64,000 nt of DNA, from NCBI GenBank assembly GCA_039028975.1, contig JBCCHB010000043.1, positions 1 to 64,000 on the forward strand, read 5' to 3'. The notes under the pieces were generated by a model. The model searched no databases. It had not been told where the DNA came from and saw only the letters and a program-made list of their open reading frames with translations. Numbering within the stretch: the first letter of the stretch is position 1; the number at the start of each line of letters is the position of its first letter. Shown piece after piece: positions 1-8,148 of this stretch. The position numbers were made by a program, and so were the translations under genes. The DNA is from JAHBNG01 sp039028975. GTDB taxonomy: Bacteria > Chloroflexota > Anaerolineae > Caldilineales > Caldilineaceae.

Positions 1-361
1 CTAAAATAGTCTGGCTCGGCAAAAAGGAAGTATCAAGCAGTAACAAAGAAGTAGCGGCTGAGATGTTGCCCAAGTGACAATGTCCTGGCGAAAGAGAAGT
101 AGGCTTGGTCAGAACTAAAATAGTCTGGCTCGGCAAAAAAGAAGTACCAAGTAGGTTCAAAGAAGTAGCGGCTGAGATGTTGCCCAAGCGACAATATCCT
201 GGCAAAAGAGAAGTAGACTTGGTCAGAACTAAAATAGTCTGGCTCGGCAAAAAATAAGATTCAAGCAGTAAAAGAAGTAGCGGCTGAGATGTTGCCCAAG
301 CGACAATATCCTGGCAAAAGAGAAATAGGCTTTGTCAGAACTAAATAGTCTGGCTCAGCAA
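1..361. repeat. 114-bp tandem direct repeat, about 3.2 copies
   Basis: Copies begin at 1, 115, 229 and 341, each with CTAAA(A)TAGTCTGGCTC; the unit lengths are 114, 114 and 112 bp and the fourth copy is cut short after about 20 bp. The copies differ by scattered substitutions and small indels. No open frame is conserved across the copies, so this looks like non-coding satellite-like DNA. The array may continue to the left of the window. From 362 to 540 nothing further was recognised. Confidence 0.85.
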
Positions 362-540
362 GAATCATATCCGTTTCATCAATGTAGTAACTCTGGCGAG
401 TTCACACAGCCGCCTAGGAATTGACTATGATTTCAATCCTATCAAACAAGTGGGTATTATCACAACGGCGTGATGGTACCCATTTTTGTATCTCATCCCC
501 TTTCAGCCCCACTTGCACTCTTCCTTAGTATATCAACTCG

Positions 541-741
541 TTAAGCGATGATCGCAACAGCATAAAAGATCGTCGAAAACCCAAGCCCCACAATACAAAC
601 AAACAGCCCTAGGATACTTTCGAATTGTCCATCAATGCTTCCATTTTTGCCCAACACTGTAAAGAGAATCGTAAGCAGAACTGTCGCGCCGAGGCTCATA
701 GAACCCACACCGAATGCCATGATTGATTCTGTTCCAGACAT
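541..741 (-). CDS. small two-helix membrane protein, unknown function
   Basis: The frame gives a 66-residue protein with two hydrophobic stretches, one around MSLGATVLLTILFTVLG and one near the C terminus (ILGLFVCIVGLGFSTIFYAVA), separated by a short polar loop with acidic residues. That suggests a hairpin inner-membrane protein. An AAGGAG ribosome binding site precedes two consecutive ATG codons (744 and 741). The second gives the better spacing and is used here; the frame also extends to a TTG at 762. The family is not recognised. The gene is divergent from the STAND regulator at 963. The short length leaves some doubt, but the ribosome binding site supports it. Confidence 0.55.
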   Translation of the reverse strand: MSGTESIMAFGVGSMSLGATVLLTILFTVLGKNGSIDGQFESILGLFVCIVGLGFSTIFYAVAIIA

Positions 742-944
742 CATACGCTCCTTACATACCAATAATACCTGTTTGGGAATGGAAATTCTAGGATAAGTAT
801 GATTGAAGTATACCTATCTGTCCTGGTAAAGAACTCACAGCCTTATGAAAAAAACATGTGAATGTGACAAAACATAGAAGTTGAGAATGCTGTCATATAA
901 GTCATGCGTTAATCATCAACATAGCGTATTGCGCTCACTAAAAC

Positions 945-965
945 TATGATACAATGATTCTCATG
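945..965 (+). promoter_or_regulatory. possible -10 hexamer placing the STAND ATPase start as leaderless
   Basis: TATGAT (945-950) and TACAAT (950-955) lie directly before an ATG at 963-965. If TACAAT is the -10 box, transcription would start at about the ATG. No Shine-Dalgarno sequence and no clear -35 is visible. The upstream in-frame ATG at 954 overlaps the hexamer, which favours 963 as the real start. Confidence 0.4.
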
Positions 966-2333
966 ATAGAGTTGCATCAAGAACACCATCCAAATTTCCG
1001 TCAGGAAATTATCAAACCGCTTTTTCAGCTAATCAGTAGCGGCGAGTCATCGGTCGTTGCAGGCATTGCAGGATTGGGCAAGACCCGTCTGCTCCAGTTT
1101 CTCATGCGGGCAGAGACGGTTCACCACCAATTAGGTGAGGACACAGACAGTACGTTACTTGTTTGGGCAGATTGTAATCGGATGGCCGAGCTATCGCCTT
1201 GGGGACTTTACGAATTACTTTTGACCTCGATCTTTGAAAGCGCTAGCGAAAGAGAGACTTTGAGGCCATACTGTGAACGGCTCTTGCCGCTCCGTCGTGA
1301 AACCATAATGGAACGAAGTCACTTACTTGCGCAGCGCAACTTGGAATTGGTATTGCGGATGTTCTGCCAAGAATGTGGTGTCACTGTTGCCTTCATTCTC
1401 GACGAATTTGACGAGAGCTACCGAGGGCTCCCTTCTCAGGCCCTTGCAAACTTGCGCGGGCTGCGCGATGGAAATAAATATCGATTATGTTATGTGCTTT
1501 TTATGCGCGACCACCCCGCTCACCTCAGGGATCCGTATGATTGCGAGGGCTTTTATGAGCTTCTATCCCGTTCGGTACTTTACCTAGGGCCATATGAAAG
1601 CGAAGATGCACACGAGGCGATTCGGTTAATCTGTACCCGACGGAGCTTTGATCTATCCGACTTTGGCCCTACTGCTGGTAGTGAGATCATCAAGCTAAGT
1701 GGTGGACACCCTAGTATCATGGTGGGGATGTTGGATGCGCTAGCGGAACCAGCCAATGAACCCCCTTCGACCACCCTATGGCTAGAATGGTTCGCCGCTC
1801 ATCAGAAAGTTGAAGAAGAGTGCCGGAAGATATGGGAAGGTTTGCGGATTCAGGATCAACGTACTCTGCATCAAGTTGCACTCGCAACACCCCTAAGCCT
1901 GAAAGAGAAGGCTTCCCTAGTTCAAAAGAAGCTGATTACCGGCGAAGTTGCTACGGAGCCACAGTTTGTCATGCCTGTTTTCAAGGCATATGTCCTAAGC
2001 AAGGCAAAAATTGCGGAAGTTGGACTACGGATCGATCTAGAGAGTGGTATTGTCTGGATCAATGGACATGCTTCGGAAGAATTAACTGGGAAGGAGTTTG
2101 AGTTAGTTGAGCTGATGGGCAGTCAAATCAACCAGCTTTGTAGCGGAGAAGAGATAATTAGTCGCTTATGGCCTGGTGACCAAGGATTTGAGATCAACCC
2201 AAACACGGTTGCGGCATTGGTTCGCCGTGTCCGACGCAAAATTGAACCAAATCCTAGCCGTCCTCAATATCTGGTCAGCATTAAAGGGAGGGGGTACCGT
2301 TTGCTTGAACAGCCGGAATCTGGGAAAAATTGA
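963..2333 (+). CDS. STAND/AAA-type ATPase with C-terminal OmpR-like winged helix
   Basis: The 456-residue protein has a P-loop near its N terminus (GIAGLGKTRLL, about residues 37-47) and a Walker B-like segment (VAFILDEFDESY, about residue 145). The last 95 residues match an OmpR/PhoB-type winged helix: a beta-rich start (GIVWINGHASEELTGKEFEL), a recognition-helix region (NTVAALVRRVRRKIE) and a wing ending YLVSIKGRGYRLL. It is probably a signal-dependent transcription regulator whose ATPase or oligomerisation controls the C-terminal DNA-binding domain. SARP/STAND regulators usually carry the winged helix at the N terminus, so this order is reversed. It converges with the WD40 gene, with 16 bp between them. 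The ligand and target genes are unknown. Confidence 0.75.
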   Translation: MIELHQEHHPNFRQEIIKPLFQLISSGESSVVAGIAGLGKTRLLQFLMRAETVHHQLGEDTDSTLLVWADCNRMAELSPWGLYELLLTSIFESASERETLRPYCERLLPLRRETIMERSHLLAQRNLELVLRMFCQECGVTVAFILDEFDESYRGLPSQALANLRGLRDGNKYRLCYVLFMRDHPAHLRDPYDCEGFYELLSRSVLYLGPYESEDAHEAIRLICTRRSFDLSDFGPTAGSEIIKLSGGHPSIMVGMLDALAEPANEPPSTTLWLEWFAAHQKVEEECRKIWEGLRIQDQRTLHQVALATPLSLKEKASLVQKKLITGEVATEPQFVMPVFKAYVLSKAKIAEVGLRIDLESGIVWINGHASEELTGKEFELVELMGSQINQLCSGEEIISRLWPGDQGFEINPNTVAALVRRVRRKIEPNPSRPQYLVSIKGRGYRLLEQPESGKN

Positions 2334-2349
2334 GCGATTGATTTGATTT

Positions 2350-3513
2350 TTACTGTGCAACTTGCCATTGACTTACGACGCCGTCCACATTGCCAGAGAC
2401 CAAATAGCGGCCATCGGGGCTATATGCAATCGCCTGAACCGGACTTGTCTGATTTGTCAGCGGTGGCAGTATCGCTTTCGTTGATTGGTCCCAAATCTGG
2501 ATTAACCCTGTGTTAGTTGCCAAAGCAATAAATCGACCACTTGGATCAACGGCTATGCTATTCACTTCTGCATTGAATTGCAGTTGGGCCATGGTTTCTG
2601 TTCCGGTGGAATTGCCCAAATTCCATAATTTTACTGTTCCATCGACTGCACCAGTGACCACCTGGTTTGCATCTCCAAAGAATTCTACTGCTCGGACGGA
2701 GCCATCATGAGCGATGATCTCCCGTTCCAATTGACTCGTTGCTAGGTCCCAAAGCAATAATTTCCCATCATCATACCCTGAAACAGCCCGTTGGCCCGTT
2801 GGGTCTATTGCTATTGAAAGGGCGGGACTGCTGTGCCCGGCAAGGTTACCAACCCGCTGCCCCGACTCTGTATTCCAAGTATAAATCGCTCCATCGCTCG
2901 ATACAGACACAATCAGCGAATCCGTTGGCGACGCTGCAACCCCAAATACCTGGCTAGTATGTTCTGTAAGTATTGTCAACTCATTTGCAAATCCAAGCTG
3001 CCAAACTCGAACTGAACTGTCGAGCGAACCTGATATGAGTTGAGCTGCACTTTGATGGCTGAATGCTAGTGATGTTACCACACCCGTATGGCCGCTCCAC
3101 ACTTGTTCAATACTTCCACCATTATTTAGGTTCCATACAATAATTGTGCCATTTGCCAAACCAACTGCAACGCGGGTGCCATCAAAACTGAAAGTAATGC
3201 TTTGAACTTGTTCATTGAGTGGAATTTCATTGAGCAACTGATAACCCAACCTACTATCATTAACCGGATTTATCACTGGATTACTTGCTGCAGGTACCAC
3301 ATCTGTAGCAGTTTGTTTAATGCCAAGCTGGTCCGCAGTTAATTCATTAGATTGATCCAAGTCAAAAAGACTAGAGGAAAATATTGCCAATATTATAATT
3401 GAAAATATCAGTGTTGCCACGAAAATCTGGCGTACCGATGCCTGTGAGTTTTTTAGCTTTGGAGCATAGCTATCATTTTCGTCAGCTTTTTGCAGACCAT
3501 CTCTCTCTGCCAT
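2350..3513 (-). CDS. membrane-anchored seven-bladed WD40 repeat protein
   Basis: The 387-residue protein has a short cytoplasmic head, one membrane helix (about residues 30-50, QIFVATLIFSIIILAIF) and then seven WD40 blades. Each blade ends in W-[NQD]-L or a close variant (IIVWNLN, VRVWQLG, IYTWNTE, LLLWDLA, VKLWNLG, IQIWDQS, VSQWQVA). Seven blades make a closed propeller, so the repeat set looks complete. WD40 propellers are protein-interaction scaffolds; the single N-terminal anchor would place this one outside the membrane. A GAAGGAG ribosome binding site lies about 11 nt before the ATG. No enzymatic domain is seen. Confidence 0.8.
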   Translation of the reverse strand: MAERDGLQKADENDSYAPKLKNSQASVRQIFVATLIFSIIILAIFSSSLFDLDQSNELTADQLGIKQTATDVVPAASNPVINPVNDSRLGYQLLNEIPLNEQVQSITFSFDGTRVAVGLANGTIIVWNLNNGGSIEQVWSGHTGVVTSLAFSHQSAAQLISGSLDSSVRVWQLGFANELTILTEHTSQVFGVAASPTDSLIVSVSSDGAIYTWNTESGQRVGNLAGHSSPALSIAIDPTGQRAVSGYDDGKLLLWDLATSQLEREIIAHDGSVRAVEFFGDANQVVTGAVDGTVKLWNLGNSTGTETMAQLQFNAEVNSIAVDPSGRFIALATNTGLIQIWDQSTKAILPPLTNQTSPVQAIAYSPDGRYLVSGNVDGVVSQWQVAQ

Positions 3514-3637
3514 CGTACGAATTTCTCCTTCACTACTTATGCTATACTATTTGCAGAATGGGCGGGTGGACCCTGGATAGAAAATCGATGCAAACCATAA
3601 AATTTCTTGTATGCAATTCCATGTCTGAATATATCTA

Positions 3638-4999
3638 CTAGCGCCGCTGTCTGACTACTCGCGATGGCGTGGATCGATTCACTTCTGATTTATTAGAGCG
3701 AGCGGGCGCTTCCTCTAGCAGCCGTTTCAGACCGGGGAATTCAGAATAATCTGGTAATATACCTTGCTCACTAACATTAAGTCCCGCAATTTCCTCTTCT
3801 TGGCTAACACGGAGCACAAAGAAGCGATTAATGAGCACAAGAAGTATCAACATAGTTGCAAAAGTCCAAGCACCCGCTGCACAGATGCCCATGACTTGGA
3901 TCCCAAGCTGCTGAAAATTATTTAGCCCTGTACCCAATATAGCTGGATCGCCATATATGGCTACGGCAATCGTCCCCCAGATACCAGCACCTAAATGTAC
4001 TGATATCGCGCCAACTGCATCATCGAATCGCAACCTTAAGAGGGCTCCATCAAGCAATAGCATCATTATGGCACCAACTAAACCAATTACCATCGCGTTG
4101 TTTGGCGTAACTGCATGGGCACTTGCTGTGATCGCAACCAAACCTGCAAGAGCACCATTCATTAAGTAGTTGACTTCAACTACGCCACGGTTAAGGTATA
4201 TTCCAACAGGAACCATGAGAATAACCCCACTGGCACCAGCCAACATTGTGTTAACTATGATTAGGCCAACATTCCCACCTGATAGGAGAGCACTTCCGCC
4301 ATTGAAACCAAACCAACCAAACCATAGGATCAATGTGCCAATCGCCGCGACTGGCAGGTCCGCGTGGGGCAACTTGCGAGGCTGCCCTTCAGCATCAAAG
4401 CGACCCAGGCGTGGCCCCAGTACGATAATCACGGCTAATGCTGCCCACCCTCCAATGCTATGGACGACGGTCGAACCCGCGAAATCGACGAACCCATTGA
4501 CGGCTAACCAACCTGCCGTCTGGCCTGTAAATAGGCCACCCCATGCCCAATGTCCAAAAATTGGGTAAACAAGTCCTGAAACAATGAGCGAGACAATTAG
4601 GTAACTTTCAAAGCGCATGCGCTCAGCTGATGCACCAGAAATAATCGTCACGGCAGTGCCACAAAACATGGCTTGGAATAGGAAAAAGGATGCAGGATTA
4701 TAAGTCAAATTCGATAAATCTATAGCCTGGGCGATTTGCAAAAAATTAGGGCTGAATAAATTCGTACCAATTAATCCGTCATTGGATAGACCAAACATAA
4801 TTCCGAAACCAAAGAGCCAAAAGAGGGTAATAGAAACCGCCAGATCGATAAGGTTCTTGGCTGCAACGTTGACGCTGTTTTTCTTGCGTGTAATGCCAGC
4901 TTCAAGTGCTAGAAAACCGCACTGCATTAAGAAAACGAGAGCCGCTGCAACTAGCAGCCAGAGATCGTTTAGTAGAAATTGAATTTCTTGGATATCCAC
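3638..4999 (-). CDS. amt: ammonium transporter, Amt/MEP/Rh family
   Basis: The 453-residue polytopic protein is typical of AmtB. It opens with WLLVAAALVFLMQCGFLALEAG (first helix), continues with FDFAGSTVVHSIGGWAAL, which holds the conserved aspartate and first pore histidine, and later has ISVHLGAGIWGTIAVAIYG with the second histidine of the twin-His pore. It should conduct ammonium/ammonia across the inner membrane. The start is a GTG at 4999 preceded by AGGAGGAG at about 10 nt, stronger than most ribosome binding sites here. A TATAAT hexamer on the minus strand (5065-5060) is a candidate -10. No GlnB/PII gene is adjacent. The C-terminal tail ends in a basic, serine-rich stretch. Confidence 0.93.
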   Translation of the reverse strand: MDIQEIQFLLNDLWLLVAAALVFLMQCGFLALEAGITRKKNSVNVAAKNLIDLAVSITLFWLFGFGIMFGLSNDGLIGTNLFSPNFLQIAQAIDLSNLTYNPASFFLFQAMFCGTAVTIISGASAERMRFESYLIVSLIVSGLVYPIFGHWAWGGLFTGQTAGWLAVNGFVDFAGSTVVHSIGGWAALAVIIVLGPRLGRFDAEGQPRKLPHADLPVAAIGTLILWFGWFGFNGGSALLSGGNVGLIIVNTMLAGASGVILMVPVGIYLNRGVVEVNYLMNGALAGLVAITASAHAVTPNNAMVIGLVGAIMMLLLDGALLRLRFDDAVGAISVHLGAGIWGTIAVAIYGDPAILGTGLNNFQQLGIQVMGICAAGAWTFATMLILLVLINRFFVLRVSQEEEIAGLNVSEQGILPDYSEFPGLKRLLEEAPARSNKSEVNRSTPSRVVRQRR

Positions 5000-5347
5000 G
5001 TAAGTGAGGCTCCTCCTGACAGGAATATTAGGTAATTATTTGGTTGATCCTTTCGTACAATTATAGAGTAGCTGATTCGCATCCATATTACAAATTACTT
5101 ACACAGTAGCTTACGATTTTCTTACGCAATGGTTCTGGTAGCCAATACCTACCAAAAGATGTTCAGGATTAGCACTCTACACGGCCTAGAAAGCAAACTA
5201 AGGAGCTAGAATTGAATAAACCGTAATGGAAGATCTCTCGGGTACTCGAGATGACAAGACCGAAGTTTCGAGTTTTATTTGCTCCTGATTCCTAAGCTGG
5301 TCCTTAAGCAGAATTTAACTACTGAGAAAATTAGATGAGTAGAACGC
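5000..5347. other. intergenic region carrying the amt promoter
   Basis: No coding potential is seen. The right half lies behind the GH43 stop codon; the left half holds the amt ribosome binding site (about 5010-5017) and a minus-strand TATAAT at 5065-5060. A small imperfect palindrome around 5240-5257 (ATCTC ... GAGAT) was noted, but no firm operator or terminator can be called. Confidence 0.5.
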
Positions 5348-6484
5348 TTAAGGTCTTCGCCTCGCCTCTGACGGTATCTCTGATAAATCAATTTCATGAG
5401 TGCTAAACACTGGCCATTCGTTCTGCCATATCAATTCGCGGACACTTATCCAAGGCAGTCCCTCATTCTCACCGTTATAGTAGTGGAAGGAGATGAGAAA
5501 GCGCCCATCATTTAGCTCTGAAATCCCAACATGACCGGGTCCGATGTATTTGCCTTCTTTCCTAAGAAGCAAGGTGCCACCTCCAGCGGTTAAGTCAACA
5601 CTTTCTGCATCTGCATAAGGACCAGTCGGATTCTCAGACCGCCCCACACGAATCTCGTAGGTCGATTCTAGACCATTACAACAAGCGTACCAGTTGACGA
5701 AGAGATAGTAAAAACCATCATGGAAAAAGACAAACGGCGCTTCGATCCAGTCATTGTCATCCAGATCAGGAACCAGGGGTTTGTCAGCCACTAAATGATA
5801 GTTGGTTGCATCTTTGGCCCACCATTCCCCATCGATTTGATGGCCAGTTTCGGGATCAACAGGTGTGATGTAGATACGCCCCGCACCATAGACCAGATAG
5901 TGGGTGCCATCTTCAGCCACAAACGCGTCCGGATCGATGGAATTGGGTGCTTTATAAGGGCTATCTTCTGGAGCAAAGGTGCAGGTAATGGGCTGGCCAA
6001 TGTCGCGCCACTCAAGATGAGGGGGATTACCCGTTGCCCGGGCTAAACCAATACATTGAGCCTGCTCACCACCACTGACCGAGTAGTACATGGTGCGCTC
6101 ATCCAGAAAACCTGGTGCCCAAAATGCACCATCATTCCACGGCAGTTCGTCTGTAATCCAAGCTGGCTTCTGAGTAAAGAGGCACTGGCCTGGAGTCCAA
6201 TCATCGTCATCGAGGCCGATATACCAAATCTCTAAGCCGCAGCGATATGTGCCAGTCTGAGCTTTACCCGTTGCACCGATCATCCAGTAGTCACCTAGCT
6301 TCATGATCTCGGTCGGATCATGAATATGCCAGCTTGATTGTGCTGATAACGTAACTGTTCGGTTATAAAACTCGAGCAATGAAGGATCTGGGTTTTCCGC
6401 TTCTGGAAACGAATTTCCCCAAGCAAAGCAACCGGCCCCAGTGAGTATGAAGAAGATGGAAGCTGTAATGATTTTTCGTAGCAT
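5348..6484 (-). CDS. secreted glycoside hydrolase family 43-like protein
   Basis: The 378-residue protein has an N-terminal signal sequence (LRKIITASIFFILTGAGCFAWG) and a five-bladed GH43-type beta-propeller. The three catalytic carboxylates can be placed: Asp56 in IHDPTEI (base), Asp186 in SIDPDAF (pKa modulator) and Glu248 in DWIEAPFVFF (acid). His318 in GPGHVGIS is the usual metal/active-site histidine. GH43 enzymes cleave arabinans, xylans and related side chains, so a plant or algal polysaccharide substrate is likely. Cys19 lies in a poor lipobox, so either a cleaved signal peptide or a lipoprotein is possible. GAAGGA lies 6 nt before the ATG. The upstream region shares a 16-bp word with that of the GH1 gene. 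Confidence 0.85.
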   Translation of the reverse strand: MLRKIITASIFFILTGAGCFAWGNSFPEAENPDPSLLEFYNRTVTLSAQSSWHIHDPTEIMKLGDYWMIGATGKAQTGTYRCGLEIWYIGLDDDDWTPGQCLFTQKPAWITDELPWNDGAFWAPGFLDERTMYYSVSGGEQAQCIGLARATGNPPHLEWRDIGQPITCTFAPEDSPYKAPNSIDPDAFVAEDGTHYLVYGAGRIYITPVDPETGHQIDGEWWAKDATNYHLVADKPLVPDLDDNDWIEAPFVFFHDGFYYLFVNWYACCNGLESTYEIRVGRSENPTGPYADAESVDLTAGGGTLLLRKEGKYIGPGHVGISELNDGRFLISFHYYNGENEGLPWISVRELIWQNEWPVFSTHEIDLSEIPSEARRRP

Positions 6485-6612
6485 CTAGAATCCTTCATTC
6501 ATCAAATTTTAGGGGAATCTATACTGCGGTCGTTTTCAAACGGAGCTGAGTATAATTGTGCGAGTATACCATTGTTATAGACTTGAGTATATCTTGATGA
6601 AAGGAACAGCCA
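6485..6612. promoter_or_regulatory. divergent promoter region of the GH43 and Nif3-like genes
   Basis: TATACTGCGGTCGTTT (6520-6535) recurs at 45358-45373 in front of the GH1 gene. It is followed by a small palindrome CGTTT-TC-AAACG. TATAAT at 6551-6556 is a candidate -10 for the rightward gene, giving a leader of about 50 nt. No good -35 was found. Confidence 0.4.
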
Positions 6613-6933
6613 ATGTATTACAAAATTTTCGTCTACGCACCAGATATTGAAAAGACTATTACCCAAATTATTTCAGCTGCCGCCGAAGCGGGTGCAGGTC
6701 AGATTGGCAACTACTCGCACTGTGCTTTTGTCCATAAAGGCTGGGGCCAGTGGAAAACAGGCGAAGGCGCAACACCATATCACGGTACAGTTGGTGAGGT
6801 CAGCCGAATGGATGAAGTGAAGATTGAAATGCGCTGTCCGGCAGAGTGTGCTAGCGTAGTGAAGCAAGCCATCATCGACGTTCATCCCTTTGAAGAAGTC
6901 ACGATTGAGTTTATCGGGTTAGCGGAGGTGTAA
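6613..6933 (+). CDS. Nif3/YqfO CutA-like domain protein
   Basis: The 106-residue stand-alone protein has the ferredoxin-like fold signature of the domain inserted in YqfO/Nif3 proteins: GAGQIGNYSHCAF near residue 27, then GEGATPYHGTVGEVSRMDEVKIEMRCP, and a terminal VHPFEEVTIEFIGL. The related CutA1 fold makes trimers. Single-domain versions of this type are widespread but not functionally defined; a regulatory or metal-linked role is only a guess. An AAGGAA ribosome binding site lies 7 nt before the ATG. The gene is divergent from GH43. Confidence 0.75.
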   Translation: MYYKIFVYAPDIEKTITQIISAAAEAGAGQIGNYSHCAFVHKGWGQWKTGEGATPYHGTVGEVSRMDEVKIEMRCPAECASVVKQAIIDVHPFEEVTIEFIGLAEV

Positions 6934-6973
6934 CAAGTGAGCAAGTCAATGTCTTTTAGTTAAGCCGCTCCGG

Positions 6974-7035
6974 CTGCAATGCACGGTGATGATTCCGAGT
7001 GCATGCTTGAAGAAATAGCACACCGTGCATCGCAG
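6974..7035. terminator. long imperfect stem-loop after the Nif3-like gene
   Basis: CTGCAATGCACGGTG (6974-6988) pairs with CACCGTGCATCGCAG (7021-7035), 14 of 15 positions, around a 32-nt loop. It is about 40 bp behind the Nif3-like stop codon and has no U-run, so it may act as an mRNA 3' structure or be a small repeat element. Short GCAAGT-type repeats flank it (6936-6946, 7062-7085). Confidence 0.45.
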
Positions 7036-7137
7036 TCTCCACTAACTTCATGGCATTGGTGAGCAAGTGGGCAAGTGAACAAGCAGGCTGAAATGCTAAA
7101 GCGCTGAAAAACTGATCGCGAACAAAACCAAAAATTT

Positions 7138-7192
7138 AAGGTCAATAGGCTCTTATACCTATTGACCTTGCCCCGAGGTCAACGTGTATACT
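7138..7192 (+). promoter_or_regulatory. MerR-type promoter and operator with three AGGTCAA half-sites
   Basis: AGGTCAA-type half-sites occur at 7139-7145 (+), 7162-7168 (-) and 7176-7182 (+). The outer pair forms a perfect 12-bp inverted repeat (7138-7149 with 7158-7169). The inner pair forms TTGACCT-N7-AGGTCAA centred at 7172. TTGACC (7162-7167) and TATACT (7187-7192) read as -35 and -10 with a 19-bp spacer, the long spacing typical of MerR-controlled promoters. The dyad lies inside the spacer. The layout predicts autoregulation by the adjacent gene. Confidence 0.75.
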
Positions 7193-7198
7193 CGTGAT

Positions 7199-8074
7199 AT
7201 GACAACTGTAAACGTAGCTACCAAACGGAAGTCTCTCTACATCAAGGACGTTGCCAAATTGGTTGGTGTCACTACCAAAACGGTGCGCCATTATCACAAG
7301 ATCGGCCTGTTACCTGAGCCAGAGCGAACCGAGGCCGATTATCGGCTCTATTCTGGTTGGGATCTGTGGCGTCTGCGCACCATCTGTGAGTTGCGCCGGC
7401 TCGGCCTCTCATTGGAACGCATCCGAACTGTGTTGGAGGCAACAGAGCCGGCGGACGCGCTGCGCTCGATCCTGGCAACCCAACTTGATGAAATCGAAAC
7501 AGAGATGGTGGAACTTGCCGAACGCAAGGAAAGGATACAGGAACTCATGTCCCAGGAACATATCAACGTAGATCTTGTGAATGGACAGCCTGATTTATAT
7601 ACAAACAAGATATTAGCTAAATATGGCGATCTGATACCCGAAGACCTAGACGAATCGCTTCTCCAATTTGAGCGAGAGTTTGAGGATACCATGGCCACTT
7701 TTCCCGGACACGATGGGCGAAATGACATCTATCCCCCAGCTATGGCCCTAATAGAAGAAAACCCAGAGCAGTATCAGCACTTTGCACAGGAGGCGAATCA
7801 GCTTTGGATCCGGAGCAGCGAAATCAAGGACCTCGACGACGAGTCCAAAAGCAAAATCTCCAATATGGTCAACTCATTTGTAAATCAGAACCGGTACTTC
7901 CTCCAAGCCATGACTCAACTCTCGCCCGAGGGTGCTAGCGAATCCTCAACTGACGCCGTATTTGGCGAGATGGTGAACGAGAAGATGGAGGCAACGCTAA
8001 CGCCAGCCCAATTCTACCTTGTGACCTGCCTAGGCGAGGCCGCCGATTCCATACGCACCAAGCCACAAGATTAA
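7199..8074 (+). CDS. MerR-family transcription regulator
   Basis: The 291-residue protein starts with a MerR winged-helix domain: YIKDVAKLVGVTTKTVRHYHKIGLLPEPERTEADYRLYS and LWRLRTICELRRLGLSLERIRTVLE (about residues 14-82). A coiled-coil dimerisation helix follows (residues 95-125, LDEIETEMVELAERKERIQELM). The remaining C-terminal 150 residues are helical and unassigned, presumably a ligand-binding domain. The first possible start is a GTG at 7184, but that overlaps the -10 box. The ATG at 7199, six bases past TATACT, is preferred and implies a leaderless mRNA. It converges with the thiolase gene. The inducer is unknown. Confidence 0.85.
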   Translation: MTTVNVATKRKSLYIKDVAKLVGVTTKTVRHYHKIGLLPEPERTEADYRLYSGWDLWRLRTICELRRLGLSLERIRTVLEATEPADALRSILATQLDEIETEMVELAERKERIQELMSQEHINVDLVNGQPDLYTNKILAKYGDLIPEDLDESLLQFEREFEDTMATFPGHDGRNDIYPPAMALIEENPEQYQHFAQEANQLWIRSSEIKDLDDESKSKISNMVNSFVNQNRYFLQAMTQLSPEGASESSTDAVFGEMVNEKMEATLTPAQFYLVTCLGEAADSIRTKPQD

Positions 8075-8091
8075 CCCTCCAATCTGCCCCT

Positions 8092-8129
8092 GATGGATCT
8101 TCGACTGTTACCAGGAGAGAAGATCCATC
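8092..8129. terminator. bidirectional stem-loop between convergent genes
   Basis: GATGGATCTTC (8092-8102) and GAAGATCCATC (8119-8129) form a perfect 11-bp stem with a 16-nt loop between the MerR and thiolase stop codons. There is no long T-run on either side, so rho-independent termination is likely but not classical. Confidence 0.6.
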
Positions 8130-8148
8130 GCACACTATCACCTAACTT

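Noticed and set aside
1..361. possible CRISPR array
   Set aside because: The repeat unit is 114 bp without unique spacers of regular length, and no cas gene is present.
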